A stretch of 64,000 nt of DNA from Pelodera strongyloides (Eukaryota; Nematoda; Chromadorea; Rhabditida; Rhabditidae): positions 1 through 64,000 of the forward strand of contig JAANDG010000544.1 in the NCBI GenBank assembly GCA_036852015.1, in the 5' to 3' direction. Below are positions 1-13,400 of the stretch, one piece after another. Numbering within the stretch: the first letter of the stretch is position 1; the number at the start of each line of letters is the position of its first letter. A program made the translations under genes and the position numbers. The notes under the pieces were generated by a model that was not told where the DNA came from, did no database searches, and was given only the letters and a program-made list of their open reading frames with translations.

Positions 1-180
1 TTTTCCCCCTCTCTCTTGTTTCTTTCCGTCTTTTTCTCTGGCTTTTGACTTGTAGTTTTCCTTTTAAAATAAATTTGTAGTAATTGTGTATGGATTACAT
101 AATCTTTATGATTGTTTTCCGAATTAAATTTTTTTTAATTATTTACGTTTCTTCAAAAAATCTCTTTATTTCTGATTTTG

Positions 181-211
<31 letters not shown>

Positions 212-567
212 AAGTATCTCCTTTCCCCCCGCTCTCTGTTTTCTTATTTCTTCTCTAGCTTTAATAGATTTTTAAAAATTGTAGTAAGGGTGTATGTATG
301 ACAGAAAATGCTATATATTATATATATATATTATATATATATATATATATATAATATTTTTTTGAATATAACAGTATTAGGTTGTTTATTTTCTTCAAAA
401 AATCTCTTTATTTCTGATTTCGTTATATTTCGGTCAACCGCCGTGATGGACCTTTAATGATGTTACACAATGAAGTACGTAGCCTTTCTCTCTTATATTC
501 ATTTTCAACAGAGCCACGGCTTTTTTATTTAAGAAGATAAAGACTAACTATAATTATAATTTTCTTT

Positions 568-680
568 TAAAGCGAAATACCGGCCCGTTTTTGAAACACA
601 TCGAGTAGACCAGCAATCTTATGCAGCTTATGCAAATGAACATAAATTAGAATAAAAAATTGAGCTAAATTCGAGCGTCA
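568..680. mobile_element. Half MITE, family B
   Basis: Left arm only: AAAGCGAAATACCGGCCCG, then CTTATGCAGCTTATGCAAAT and AAAATTGAGCTAAATTCGAG. Confidence 0.7.
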
Positions 681-978
681 TATCTATGTTTATATAATGT
701 TATATAATAACGGACATTTCTTTACTTTTACCCACTTCTATAATAGTTTAGATATTTTACAAATTATTTTTATAATATAAATTTCATTTTTTGATTTTTA
801 AGAATTAGGAAAAAAAGGAGTTTTTTATTTTATTTTGTCATTTTATGAGTATGCTCAGATTGATTGCCAAAACACACGTATGCGTAAACACTATATCGAC
901 AGAGGTTTTTGTTTTGAGCGTTTTTGTTTTCGCAATATTTTTTGTTTGGATTTCTACTTATTGACTTTAGATTCCTTT

Positions 979-1147
979 TTAAAGCGAAATGCTAGCCTTT
1001 TTGGAAAATTTGCATATGATAAGCAAATCCTATGTATCCTATGCTAATTTTGTACGATTGCCGTGGACGATCGTACACAATTAGCAGAGGATACATAGGA
1101 TTTGCTTATCATATGCAAATTTTCCAAAGGGGCTAGCATTTCGCTTC
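979..1147. mobile_element. Foldback MITE, family A
   Basis: Nearly perfect palindrome with ends AAAGCGAAATGCTAGCC and arms containing TTTGCATATGATAAGC and CCTATGTATCCTATGC around a short GTACGAT loop. Confidence 0.85.
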
Positions 1148-1703
1148 AATAGATACTTTTTACTTTCAACATACTCTATATGAATTATATTATGTGAAAA
1201 ATTCCGCACATGAACATAAAATCCTAAATTACGATTGTTTTTGTGATTAAAACCTGTTTATTCTAAATTAAATTCTAAACTTACGTGTATTATTTATAGA
1301 CATATTTTTATTATTTTTAGTTTTTCCTTGGAAAACTAGGGAATATACTATACAGCTCAAGCCAGCGTTGTTGTTAAGTATATTTTTTTTTAATCTTTTT
1401 TTTTCGTCAGCACTTTCATTTTACATGAATGGTTTTATAGCTTTAAAAAAATAATATATTTTTTTAGCGTTGCCAGTTTCCATTTTCTATTTTCGGTACT
1501 TTTATTTATATTGCACGTTGACTCCCGCTAATGAATAGTTCTTATAGAAAATCACAGAGTCACTTTTTTTTAATTTCAAAATTTAAATGAGTAGGAAAGA
1601 CTGGCGTGAGGGTGTTATAGTTTTGCCTAGTTCTGCTTTGTTTTCTGATTTAATGTTTGTTAGTTAATTAACGTTTGGGTTTTCAAACGGAATTTGCCAA
1701 TAA

Positions 1704-1852
1704 TAGCCCGTATTCTCGGGTCGACGGGAATGTTCCGTTTGGGAGCTCATTCGTATGCAAATTTTTCCTCCAGCTAGTCTAGATAGTCGAGAAATTTGCA
1801 TACAAAGGATTTCCCAAACGGAACGTTTCCGTCGACCCGAGAATACGGGCTA
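1704..1852. mobile_element. Foldback element, family I
   Basis: TAGCCCGTATTCTCGGGTCG and its inverted copy, with TATGCAAATTT/AAATTTGCATA in the arms. Confidence 0.85.
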
Positions 1853-2490
1853 ATGTATGTATATGCAACAGGTAGTTATTATGTAATTATGTTGCAGTTA
1901 CTAGTTCGCAGATCCTAGCATCCCTAACATGTGAACGAAATATATAGAACGAAGAAAATTAAGCACCACCAAATCTTATGTTTATCTTTTTGTGATAAAA
2001 GCGGAAGTAAGAAAATAGTAAGCTGGACTTATTAGATATAAGTTATTATAAATCACGAAATTTTCCAATCTGAAAGTAAAATATCACGGAATTAAACTGT
2101 TAACCCGGAATTATTTAAAATTATTTTATTTTACCTATTGTTTAAAGTACAAGTACTTACTTTTCATCTGAAATGAAAGAAAAAAGGAGATAATATCATA
2201 GAGAATATTTTAGCAAAAACATGGTTTTTTATTATTATTTTTGCAAAGATAATATTTTTTTTTGGTATTTTACCCTCGTCTCTTGAGTATACTAAGTTCC
2301 CAAAGAAGAAAAATATTTTAATATTTTGCACGGTTATTATTAGGACTTCACTTTGCCAACAAACAGTCATCTGTGCAATTTCTGGTTTATTCCACGCTAT
2401 AAAATACGCTATAAAGCCTTATCGCAATGGAATGTCATAGGTAAACGGGCACAGTACAAGATGTGTGGTTCAGTTACGAGCTATCAACTG

Positions 2491-2669
2491 TTTAAAATGG
2501 TTAACAGTCGGTTTCTGAAACGGATTTCGGATACCTGCTATACCGTGTATCATATGCAAGCACTACTACGAAAAATCATGCCCAATCTAAGCTCACTGTT
2601 TAGCATAAATACATAGTATTGCAGTTGCCGATCGTTCTTTTCAAAAAGCGGCCGTCATATCGCTTTAAA
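2491..2669. mobile_element. Degenerate foldback MITE, family K
   Basis: TTTAAA..CGGTTTCTGAAACGG on the left and CGGCCGTCATATCGCTTTAA on the right. Confidence 0.6.
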
Positions 2670-3510
2670 ATAAAAATGTCGGTTAGTTTTTATTTCACAT
2701 TGTTTGCTTTTTATTATAATTGACGTGTTTTAGTGACAATTTGGTCCTTTTTTATTCAGCACTTTTATTTGATTTATACTGTTTATTTGATTGATCGACT
2801 GGTAGCTGTTTAGTAGTTTATTTAACTGTTTTTTTTTCAAGACAGTTCTTTTCAAATTTGAACGCGCTATTTTTGCAGTACGCTTTTTGTGCCAATGTGC
2901 CAAACTTCCGAGGACCGGAAAAGGCCCCAAAACACATAATCGTACAAGAAAAAGTTAGAAAAAAACCTTTATTATGCGGGCGATTATCACATTCGAATAG
3001 TTTTTGCCTTATCAAAAAGATTAGAGCACCTCTCATTGTCATCTGATGACATTATTATTCCTCTTTTTGCATTTATTTTACTACCATTTCTCTCTCTCTC
3101 TCTCTTCTCGTTCGCTCAACCTCGTTGTCTCTTTGTGAGCCCCCCTCTGTTTTTACTCTCATACTATCGTCGTTAAACGGTACACAACACTGTAGTTTAA
3201 TAGGATTTCCTGAATAGTACGTGGTTTTTAAAAATCCTAACATCACTTACCGTTAATAGGAACAATTTCATTAGTAGGAAGAATGATTCTGTCCCAAGTT
3301 TGGTGCATACACAAGAAAGTGGAAGCCCATATATGTGCCCGAATATTTACCATGATATGTGCCCGATCATGCCCCTCAAATAATCTTGCATATCCGGGTC
3401 TTTATTTTTCATTTTATTTGTCAGAGATTAACGTATTTCATCGGATTATTATTATTATTATTTTTTGTGTGTTTTTTTCGATACTCATCGTCATTGAATG
3501 TCTCTACGTT

Positions 3511-3700
3511 CTCAGGCGCGTAGTGGCAGTGCGGACATGCGAATCCGCATCCGCGGGAAAGAGATGGCTTTTTGACATTTGAAAAGCGGAGACTTAGTAA
3601 AGAGGGCGGGGCTTGTTTCTCTCTGTCTCATTTTTGTCAATGCAAATTTGCCATCTTTTCCCGCGGACGCGGATCCGCATGTCCGCACTGCGTGCCTAAG
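3511..3700. mobile_element. Foldback element, family G
   Basis: CTCAGGCGCG.., GACATGCGAATCCGCATCCGC and GCGGATCCGCATGTCCGC are inverted; the inside reads TTTCTCTCTGTCTC. Confidence 0.8.
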
Positions 3701-4486
3701 GACCAGAGCACTACGACTACCACGCTTCAGTTTTTCCCCTGCAATACCGTTTTTCGTGATTTATTCAATGTTTTCTTGGTATGCATATATACTAATATTT
3801 GTAACAAGATTGTCGTGGTTCCTATCTCGCACCCGACAATGAAACAGTAGCTTATCGCCTAATATGGACTTTTTCGGGCTTATCGTATTTCTTATTCCTT
3901 TCATTTTCATTCTTTGAGCTGCTGAATTTTGTGATTTTATGATTTGTTCCAATCTTACACAGACAACTACGCGTTTTCTCATCGGATAATAAAACTTAAT
4001 ATTTGTTCTAAACATTTGCAACTTTATTACTTATTCTTAGAGATAATTAGAGACTATTGTTAGGATTAGGGATAATTAAGGAATTAATTATATAGTTTGA
4101 TGATTTTATTTGTCTTTCCAGAATTGCATTTTCTCCTACTCGCTAACCTAAGCCTAAGCCTACCTCGATCCTCCATATTTTCGACGTTACTGTTCACTAA
4201 AAAAAACTTGGCGTGCAATCCGCTTGGTTTCGGCATGGTTTGACAATCTATTATCGATCATTGCGCTTTCTTGTATTTTATATTTTGTAACTTGTTGTTT
4301 ATAACCCGTGTACTTTGTAGTTTGACGCATTTGTACTTTGTACTTTACCGCATTTGTACTTTACAGTTTCGGACGCGTTTGTTCTGAATGCGCGAGTTGT
4401 GGTCCAGAGTCTAGGATCTAGTGACGGTTCGGGTCGGCTGTGTGTGTGTGTGCTTTGAGTAGAACGGTGTCGGGCGTCCGGCCCAC

Positions 4487-7400
4487 ATGGCCAAGGAGTA
4501 TCAGTTCAATTGGCGTCCGCCGATCCCACCCCTACTCCAGCAGGGCACCCTCTTCGACAAGTACGATGACGTGAGTCAAGTTTATCATTCAAGGGCGATG
4601 GTGCTCTCGTTCAGAGGCCGTATTCACCAACACGCAGGGAGCGCTCCCTGGTCTCCCCAGGGAGCTAAAGGGTGCGTAGAGAGTGCGAGTGTATAAGAGA
4701 TTCAGAGTGCCCGTGAGCCTTGGGGAGGCTCCCTATCTGTTGGTGAATACGGCCTCTGTTCAGTGTTTTGTGCTGTTCTGTGCTCTATACTGATAGGAGT
4801 GTCAGAGTAAAGACGGAGGAGTTGAGGTGACCGCGTCAATATTTTCCTGGTAATGGGGCTTACTTGTTACGGTAGTCGTGATGTGGGGACTTTTGATTAC
4901 TGCAATTGTCTGAAGGGCGTAATGCTTGCGGTAGTCGGTCTGGTGGGGTGATTACTGTAATTGTCTGAAGGAGTTGCCTTGATTACTGTAATTGTCTGGA
5001 GGAGTTGCTCTTTACTGCAGTCGTCGTATGGGGACGTTTGATAGTTTGATTACTGTACTTGTCTGAAGGACTTGCTGGTTACTGTAATTGCTCGTGATTC
5101 TAGGACTCGACGTGTCTGGAGCTGAACGCTCTGGTTAAGATCGACGAGTATGGCTTCTTCTTCCATTGGCAGGTTGAGGGGCGAGACTCAGTTGTCATCG
5201 ATTTGGCTCAGGTACCTTTACACGCTTATCATTTGTTTATCCCTCTGTATCTGGGTACAAATATATTTAGCTGCGTAAGTCTTCACATAAGTAATAAGGT
5301 TGAGGTAGCGTAATTGTGTAATTGTAATGAGGTTTCCAAGTATCCCAAAAATTCGGTGTGCTTCTATGTCGAATTGTCATTTGATGTCATACTATCTTCC
5401 AGATCTGGGAGGTCCGGCGGGCGGGTATTCCCAAAGACGGGCGGGTGCTTTTTGAGTTGGAACAACGGGGACCACCCAGGGAGACCTTGGAGGATCGGAC
5501 ACTTTGGATAACGCATGGACAGGTATGCGATATTCACTGAATATGCCAGTATAAAAGTTTTCTCATAACGTTTCATTTATTATTCCGCGCATCCAAAATG
5601 TACCGCACTCGCTGTATCACATATTATACACAGTGGCTCTAACAAAATACTGTCGATCGGCTTGCGGTGATTGTTTTTGGACGGTCCCAGTTGTTCACGA
5701 TACTATCGGTCAAGGCTGTTTCATTAAAAAGTTGAAAATGATGCAAAGAGTTTATTTTAGGATCTGGTCACGGTGCAGTCGATTTATTTAGTAGCTCAGG
5801 ATGTCGAAACTGCCAAGGTGTGTTATTTATCATTATCAATCGGTTTAACTATATCACTACGAGCGTAACGCGCCGTTCAAACAAACAAACAAATACATCT
5901 AATTTGTATTACGAGAATTTTCAGGTTTGGCGAACGGGTATTAACGAGATTCTGAGGGTCAGCAAAATCAAGCATGTCTGCGCGATGACCAGTCTCCAAA
6001 AACAGTGTGTTTTTCCATTGGTATTTTGAGCTCAGGCTAGCCCTAAGCCTAAGCCTAAGCCTAAGCCTAAGCCTAAAGCCTAAGCCTAAGCCTAAGCCTA
6101 AGCCTAAGCCTACTTCTTTTTTTTTGTTTTTGATCCTATACATTTTTATATATATATTCCTTTGAACATAGTTTGGGGTTTTCCTTCTATTTTAAGTTTG
6201 GCGCTGATTCAGCATTCGTGGAAATTAAACGTATACGTAACATATTGGTTGAATCTTCCTGAAGCCGCACTAGCATTTGCTTTTCTGGCATTGTCCAAGT
6301 TTCTCGAATTCTGCTAAAAAAATTCTCTAAACGAGTCACATGAGGTAGAGTGCGAATATTTCGGGAATTGTGCAGTGAAAATTGCTCACCGGAATATCGT
6401 CGAACGGTTTCGAAGCTTAGCGTACCTCTCCTTAGCGTACCTCTCCTTAGCGTACCTCTCCTTGCCTAATTTGGGCTTCGTGGAAATAAAAAGTTTTTCC
6501 GCGTAGTATTTTAATTTCCACGAAGTCCTATAAACACATTTTCAGTTGGACCTTCCTTCGATTATCGCTTAATGAACGGAAAAAGATTCCTTTGAAAAAT
6601 ATGATCCGACTGTTTGCTTCTGGAAAACCAGAAAAAATGGTCCACAAATGTTTATGCGATCTGGGATTGGGCGGCGACAAGGTCCGTGATTTCAAGATTA
6701 CTTTATTCAAACATGAGCGTAATGCCAAACTTAAGCCTAAGCCTAAGTCTCTCGGAAGCCTAAGCCTAAGCCCAAGGCTTCAGTAATAGCCGGAGGACTC
6801 TCTACTACACCGTACTATGCGCTTTCTGCTAACTTTCATGCATGAGAATGATAAGGTCGTGGTTTACCGCCTGGAGTGATGTTGTTTTGATAATGTTGTG
6901 TAGTGTGGTAATATTGTCGTGTTACTTTATCAACATTTCAAAGGATAAAATCTTCTTATACCTCTATTCGCATTCCGTAATGGAATTGTGCCTATATTTT
7001 GGCATGATAACGTGGTGACATTTTCCGGTTAAAGTTTCAGGCTCATGAAATGAACCATTGCGCAGATTCACAGCTGTAAAAAACGGTGAAATTCGCTTAG
7101 TAGTTTATTTCATGGGCTCCTGACTCTTTAAAGCCGTAGTGGTGCTTACTTTGGGAAATTTGCATATAATACACATTTCCTATGTATTCTATGCAAAGTG
7201 TGTGCCCGACGTTTGCCGGACGGGCACAAACTTTGCATAGGATACATAGGAAATGGGTATCGTATGCTAATTTCCCAAAATAGGTACAGTACGGCTTTAA
7301 TGTTGTATCGTTGTGTGTTGTGTTGGTGAATATCGTGTGCTCGTCGTTTTAGTACATTATGCCTCGAGTAATGAAGAAAGGCATCGGAAAGAAGGTACAA

Positions 7401-10400
7401 AACTTGTACAAATGCAGGTCCGGAAGAGCAAGAAAGGTAAAGTTGAGTTTAATTTGCATGTATGATACAGTATACCAGGGGCCGATTCCAATAAAACTTA
7501 CCGCTGAGGTAGGTTACAGGCGTCTCCTGTTTAGCGTGCTCTCTCGGCTTTCTCTCGCTGCCGGACAAAAGCTAGAGAGCACGCTAAACTGCTAAACAGG
7601 AGTCGCCTGTAACCTACCCCAGCGGTAAATTTTATTGGAACCGGCCGCAGGAGGTAACAACATAACCTGTTGGGTATTTCGATGATAATGAATGCTACTG
7701 TGCTAGGGTACTGTATTATACGAAGTATGCCTCCTTAGATTCTTGGATATACCGTAACTGTAACCGAAGTATGCATGGGTATTTCATTGTGTGGTGGTGT
7801 GGCGACTAGATGTACACCGTCAACGCAACTTATAACACCGTCGTATACATAGCCCATATATTTACGCTGTTTAAAGGGATCGGTTCACCTTAAAGTGTGT
7901 CTGTTTTTTTTGTTTCCTTATTTTCTATAAGGGATAATAAAAATTTGGAACGCAAAAAGTAGTGTTCTATTTCAATACTCACGGAGATAGTGGGTGATAA
8001 AGTGTTGCATTGATCGGCCCAAAATGGCGAAGGGTAATTGTCCTGCCTTGTTTGTATAGAGACAATTACCCTTTGCCATTTTGGACCGATCAATCGACCA
8101 CTTTATCACCTAATATCTCCGTGAGTATTGAAATAGAACACTGCTTTTTGTATTCCAAATTTTTATTATCCCTTATAGAAAATAAAGAAACAAAAAAAAC
8201 AGACACAATTTAAGGTGAGCCGATCCCTTTAATTTGAGGCGCTTGCATGTCGAACATATTCTTTGAAGCATTATTTACCGTATTTCGTGCATGAGTTGGT
8301 TGTGTTTGTTGTCAATGTGTTATTAATTCATTAGATATTCCGAATCAGACACACAATAGTGAAATTACCTTTTCATCAAACTTAGGGCTTTATGCATCCT
8401 ATGAAATGCATATAGAAACTATGCTGGAGAGGCACAGAATTCAGTTTCAAAAAACTAGAACAGCGCTGTTAGCATAATGTGTCGTACACATTAGAAATAA
8501 AAATTAGATGGTTTTTCCGGCTAGGTCACAGTTCAGCATTTTTTTTGCCTCACGGATCAAATTCAATAAATTGTTTTCGTAAGTGTAAATAGATTTGACA
8601 CACCGACAAATTAGTACTGCTAAGCAATGACGCATTTGATCATTGATTAGCTCCAAGGATGTTGGTTTGGTACAATACATATTTATTTCTTGGTTTGTTA
8701 CAGTTTCACAACTTTCTTTTAAGGAACGCGAAGAACTTGACGTGGATTTGTTCACTTTCGACAAGTTCTTACGATTATATCACAAGATTTGCCCACGGAC
8801 AGATGTGCAAGAACTTTTCGTGAAATTGTAAGAAGTGTTTTTTTTTCGGGTTTGGAACTAGTTTACCTTATACGTCTATATTCGTTTACTTTATGAACGA
8901 ATATTAATCACAATAAAACATATTTTGCGCAGGCATGATTTACAAAATTGTAACCCTTTTATTAAGCACTAGATTTATGTAAGTATTGCTGTTTATCGTT
9001 TGTTTGTTTCAGTAATAGTAAGTGATTTGGTATTCTTTTTCTTTTAATACGGCAAAAGGGAAGGCCGTAGGACTCAGAGAACAGTTGCTAGATTGTAGAT
9101 AACTCTTACTATGCGCCCAAGTTTTACGAAAACCCTGTGGCCCCTGTGTGGTCACCAAATGGTCGGTGACCGGTCACCAAATGGTTTCTTCGGTGAAAAT
9201 CTCTTTCTTTTTAGATCCGGCCAAAAAGAGTATTTGACAAAGGATCGACTGATAAACTTCCTCAATGAAGAGCAAAGAGATCCCAGACTGAATGAAATCC
9301 TCTTCCCGTTCTTTGACAATGACCGAGTACAACAATTAATTGCCAAATATGAGCAGGACGAGACGTATATTGCCAACGGTGAGCGAGTTGATTTATTATT
9401 GTCGCTCGACAGCGGCGTAGTTGTGGCACATGTGTGGCGTACCTGTCGCATAGTTGTGGCGCATATATGGATCAGATTTGGCTCACTTGTGGCGTACTTT
9501 CTGTGCAATGCATAAGCATACTTGAGCCAGTAGAAAGCAAGTCGCCGACTTTTTTTTTGACAAAGATTTGATAAATGGAAGGCGCTACCCGGTCCCAAGC
9601 TAAAATGCGAGTTCGCAGATCTTTGCGGGAAATTTATAAATAAATAAAGAAATAAATATTTTAGGTAAAATGTCCGGTGACGGTTTTCTGAGGTTTCTCC
9701 TTTCCGATGAAAACGCTCCGGTATTTCTGGACCGAATCGAACTGTGCCAAGAAATGGACCAGCCACTCTGCCACTATTATATTAACAGGTTTGTGGTTTG
9801 TAGTTTACAGTTTGTATTTTCTAGTTTGTACGACGTGAAACTTTGCTGATGCGTTGCGAAAACAAAAACAGGGCGCCTGCCTCGCGCCTCGCTAGTTTGC
9901 TGGGTGATTAACCTTTCATGAGCAGGAATTGCGTACTGGGGCTCGCGCGTGTCCTGGGTGCCGCACGGCGTACTCGGGCTCGCGCGTGTCCTGCGTGCCG
10001 CACGGCGTACTCGGGCTCGCGCGTGTCCTGCGTGCCGCACGGCGTACTCGGGCTCGGGCGTGTCCTGCTTGGCGCACGGCGTCTCGGGCTCGGGCGTGTC
10101 TTGCGTGCCGCACGACATTTATGTACCAGGTTCTCGCCGCAAACCGCCCTAGTTTCATCAGTGTAGTGTAGTAAGCACGGAGGAACTAATCTTATGTGTT
10201 CTTTTCAATTCGATTAAGATTACCGACTTTTGAATATTTTGTTTTCAGCTCACACAACACGTATCTAACGGGTCGTCAATACGGTGGAAAATCCTCGGCA
10301 GAGATTTATAGACAGGTACCGTAAGATACGAGTTTATTTCTTAAAGCGAAAGGTCGGCCGGTTTTTGAAACGCATCGTTACGTAATTATGCTAATTTGCT

Positions 10401-13400
10401 CGACTTTAGCTGGATTTTTTATTCTAATTTATTTTCATTAGCATACGCTGCATAAGAATGATCATTGGTCTATTCGATGTGTTTCAAAAACCGGCCGTTA
10501 TGTCGCTTTAATATAAAATAATTCATGTGTATTTGTTGTTTATTATTGATTAATTTCCTGATCTCTGACATCGTTTTTTCCGTAACTTATTCAAATTACA
10601 GGTACTTCTTTCTGGATGCAGATGCATTGAGCTGGACTGTTGGGATGGAACGGGAGAAAATAAGGTAGTGTTCATAATTATCGATGGAAATTATTCACCC
10701 AGTGGCGTAGTTGTTACTTCCGTGTAGCTGAAACGATTGGTCAGGGGTTCGATTCCTCAAGGTGGCAAGGTGTTTTTGCGCTTCAGCTTGGCGATCTTTA
10801 GAATAGACTGGAACAGCGGGAGTCAACGTCAACACTTTCGATTTAGTTGAGAATCTTCCATCATTTATTCACTCAACCTTTTTTTTTAATTTCAGGGAGA
10901 ACCGATTATCACTCACGGCAAAGCCATGTGCACGGACGTGTTCTTTCGGGTTTTTTTTTTGTTTCCTTGTTTTTGATTTATTTAACAAAATATTTTTTTA
11001 AAGTGAGTTGACACGTGGTTAGTGGTTTGCGCTTGAGAACTGTATTCCTATGTATTATATGCAAAACAAGTTACATTGTGTGCCGGAAATGGAACTTGAT
11101 TTGCATATAGCACATCGGTATGGCACAGAACCACGTGCCATACCGCTTTAAAATCGGTTTATATATTTCGTATGTTTAGGACGTTCTCTACCAAATCCGG
11201 GACACAGCTTTTGCCCGTTCCGATTTCCCAGTGATTCTCTCGTTCGAGAATCATTGTTCGAAAAGCAACCAACTGAAAATGGCCAAGTATTGCATGGAAA
11301 TTTTCGGTGACATGCTACTTTCGAAACCGTTCGACGATGTTCCGGTGAGCAATTTTTTAAGTTAAAGCGAAATACCGGCCGGTTTTTGAAACGGACAACT
11401 GCATTCTTATGTATTTATGCTAATTTACTCGAGTTTAGATCGAGTTTTTATTCTAATTATGTTCCTTTGCATAAGCTGCGTAATGCTGGTGTACACGAGA
11501 TGTTTCAAAAACCGGCCGGTATTTCGCTTTAAAGTTCTTAATGTAAACACGGGTTTCACGAATCGATGAATTCACAAAATGGTTGTATAATCTAATAAAT
11601 GTGTTGTTTCTAGGAAACCATACAACGCGATTAAGAATTTGTTACTAGTGCTCTTACCACAAATACCGAGATCGCAGTAAAATAAACGCTCGACAGCTCA
11701 AAAGCTGCGCGGCTCCTTCCTCGCTCACACTTTGTGTGCCGCGAAGGTTTGGCGAACACGTGAATGTGCTATTTGAGCGCAAAGTATACTTCTCACTTCA
11801 GCTCGAACCAGGCGCCGTCCTTCCTTCACCAAATCGATTAAAACGAAAAATTTTGATCAAGAACAAAAGGTTGAAACCGGAGATTGAGAAACATCAACTC
11901 GACCAATTCCTACGGTATTTTATTTTTATTTGTTCATTTATTATGTACTGTATTATAATTTATAATAAAGCGTTATTCTGTAAACTCATTATAATGCAGT
12001 ACATTCGAATAGACGATACGCCGCGCATAAAAGTTTTAGAATACTCCATGGATTGATTGATCATATGCATACCATACTGTACTTACTGAACTTTTCGTTT
12101 AAACACCATCGTGGCCTACCCAGAGCTGGTTGATCGCGAACTTTTAGCAATTGGACGTATGATGCAGCGAGTATAGAAGTCTTGCGCAATAGGGGTGAAG
12201 TACCCTATTAGCGAATAAAATGTTATGCGGCTGAGCTCTGTGCTCCTGTGGTAATCATGGGATAAAGAATTTCTTATTGTCATTAACATATACGATTTCC
12301 GCACTTGACTACCGCTTTACTACCGTTTCTACTTTCTACCGTAAACCATATTAAGACTACTCTTTTTATAATTCGACCCATGTTTCAGTGAAGGAAAATT
12401 GGACGAAGATGAGGAAATAACGGAAACCCCCGAAGTTGTCGGGGAGGATTCAATTTCACCTCGTATGTTTATTTATTTATTATAATTGTCTAATTAGTAT
12501 AATTACTTGCCTCGACCAAGTTATAACCTTTGACTAGACTCAAAAATCGATAATTTGACTAAATTTTTTTACCGTTTCTGTGTTTAATTGTTTGTGTTTT
12601 GGAACGTTTAACATAATTTTTTGCTTGCGGTTTTTTAAATCAAATTATGTTCTTTTGAGGATTTTTGGGTAAAGTGAAGTGTTCGGAATTTCATCAGATC
12701 TTTTTGAAATTAATTTTCTTCTTTTTTTATTCTTTCCATCTTGGAAAATGCTTTCTTTGTGTTCCTTATTAAAGCGATATAACAGCATTTATTTGAAATG
12801 TTATGTTGGATAACTGCTTTTCCATATGTTGTATGCAAATTAATATAATTAGACTAAAAAAGCGCTCAGGTATCGCGCATTTGTTTGCATACATTACATG
12901 GGAATACGCCGTCAAACATACGTTTCAATCCGGCTGTTATACCGCTTTAACATTTTTTATTCCCTTAGACGATAAGTTAGTTGGCTTTGCGTGTTCCCTA
13001 ATTGCCTTGGTGCCGCCCTGTTTTGGCACCCTTCGGGACTTCAAATTAGATTCACAATTCAGTGTGCCGCAGTGGTGCCAGAAGTGTGCCAAATTAGGGC
13101 GAGCATTTTCCTATTCATAACTTGACTTTATGTTAGTGCCGCACCAGAAGAAAATTAAAAATTGACCATTTGCATTCCTCAGTGTTTATTTAAATAGAAG
13201 TGTAAAATAGTATAAAATGTTCTTGCACGCGAGATTAGTTAGAGTCAAATATATTTAGAGTGTGTGACACTTGGTTTCTTAACATATTCTAAACTACATA
13301 TGCCACAGAATGGAACATGTTGCACGTAATACATGATAATGTACATGTCCAGCATACTTTTCAAAAAGCACGTGTCATACCACTTTAACAACAACTGAAA

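Larger units (their letters stand above)
1..4486. other. Region upstream of egl-8, no gene recognised
   Basis: The region is AT-rich. It holds a CT run (186-213), an AT run (313-356), foldback elements at 568, 979, 1704, 2491 and 3511, and a second CT run near 3092-3110. Short open frames here are not supported by splice signals or protein similarity. A possible 5' UTR acceptor (tctttccag) lies near 4120. Confidence 0.5.
4487..9788 (+). other. egl-8: egl-8 exons 1-9: PH domain, EF hands, start of X domain
   Basis: Exons: 4487-4570, 5104-5211, 5403-5522, 5761-5817, 5925-6004, 6546-6681, 8724-8827, 9215-9378, 9665-9788. Exon 5 ends ...QKH and exon 6 continues [15 protein letters not shown] and then FASGKPEK, the family's conserved block. 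Exon 7 carries [11 protein letters not shown] and exon 8 [15 protein letters not shown], both PLC-beta signatures. The acceptor of exon 7 is ttttaag rather than CAG; it is the only nearby one that keeps phase. Joining exon 7 to exon 8 gives KLSGQKEYL, one residue shorter than C. elegans here. Confidence 0.88.
9665..11914 (+). other. egl-8: egl-8 exons 9-14: PI-PLC X catalytic domain
   Basis: Exons: 9665-9788, 10249-10315, 10602-10664, 10896-10949, 11180-11344, 11802-11914. They read [11 protein letters not shown], then [59 protein letters not shown] and [19 protein letters not shown]. Both catalytic histidines and the Ca-binding acidic residues are present, so the enzyme looks active. Foldback elements sit in introns 10 and 13. 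The 5' splice site of exon 13 has an exact antisense match in intron 5 (see findings). Confidence 0.93.

Noticed and set aside
835..1047. 70-aa frame
   Set aside because: Its second half is the arm of a family A foldback, and there is no supporting splice context or similarity.
5877..6143. Minus-strand frame with repeated Gly-Leu and Arg-Leu
   Set aside because: It is the translation of the TTAGGC telomere-type array.
7890..8213. Two similar proteins of 67 aa on opposite strands
   Set aside because: They are the two arms of one palindromic family C element.
9013..9017. Five-base micro-exon TAATA before gtaagt
   Set aside because: Including it breaks the reading frame between egl-8 exons 7 and 8; direct joining keeps phase.
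9777..10171. Overlapping long frames on both strands
   Set aside because: They come from the 37-bp GC-rich minisatellite, which lacks stops in most frames; the region is an egl-8 intron.
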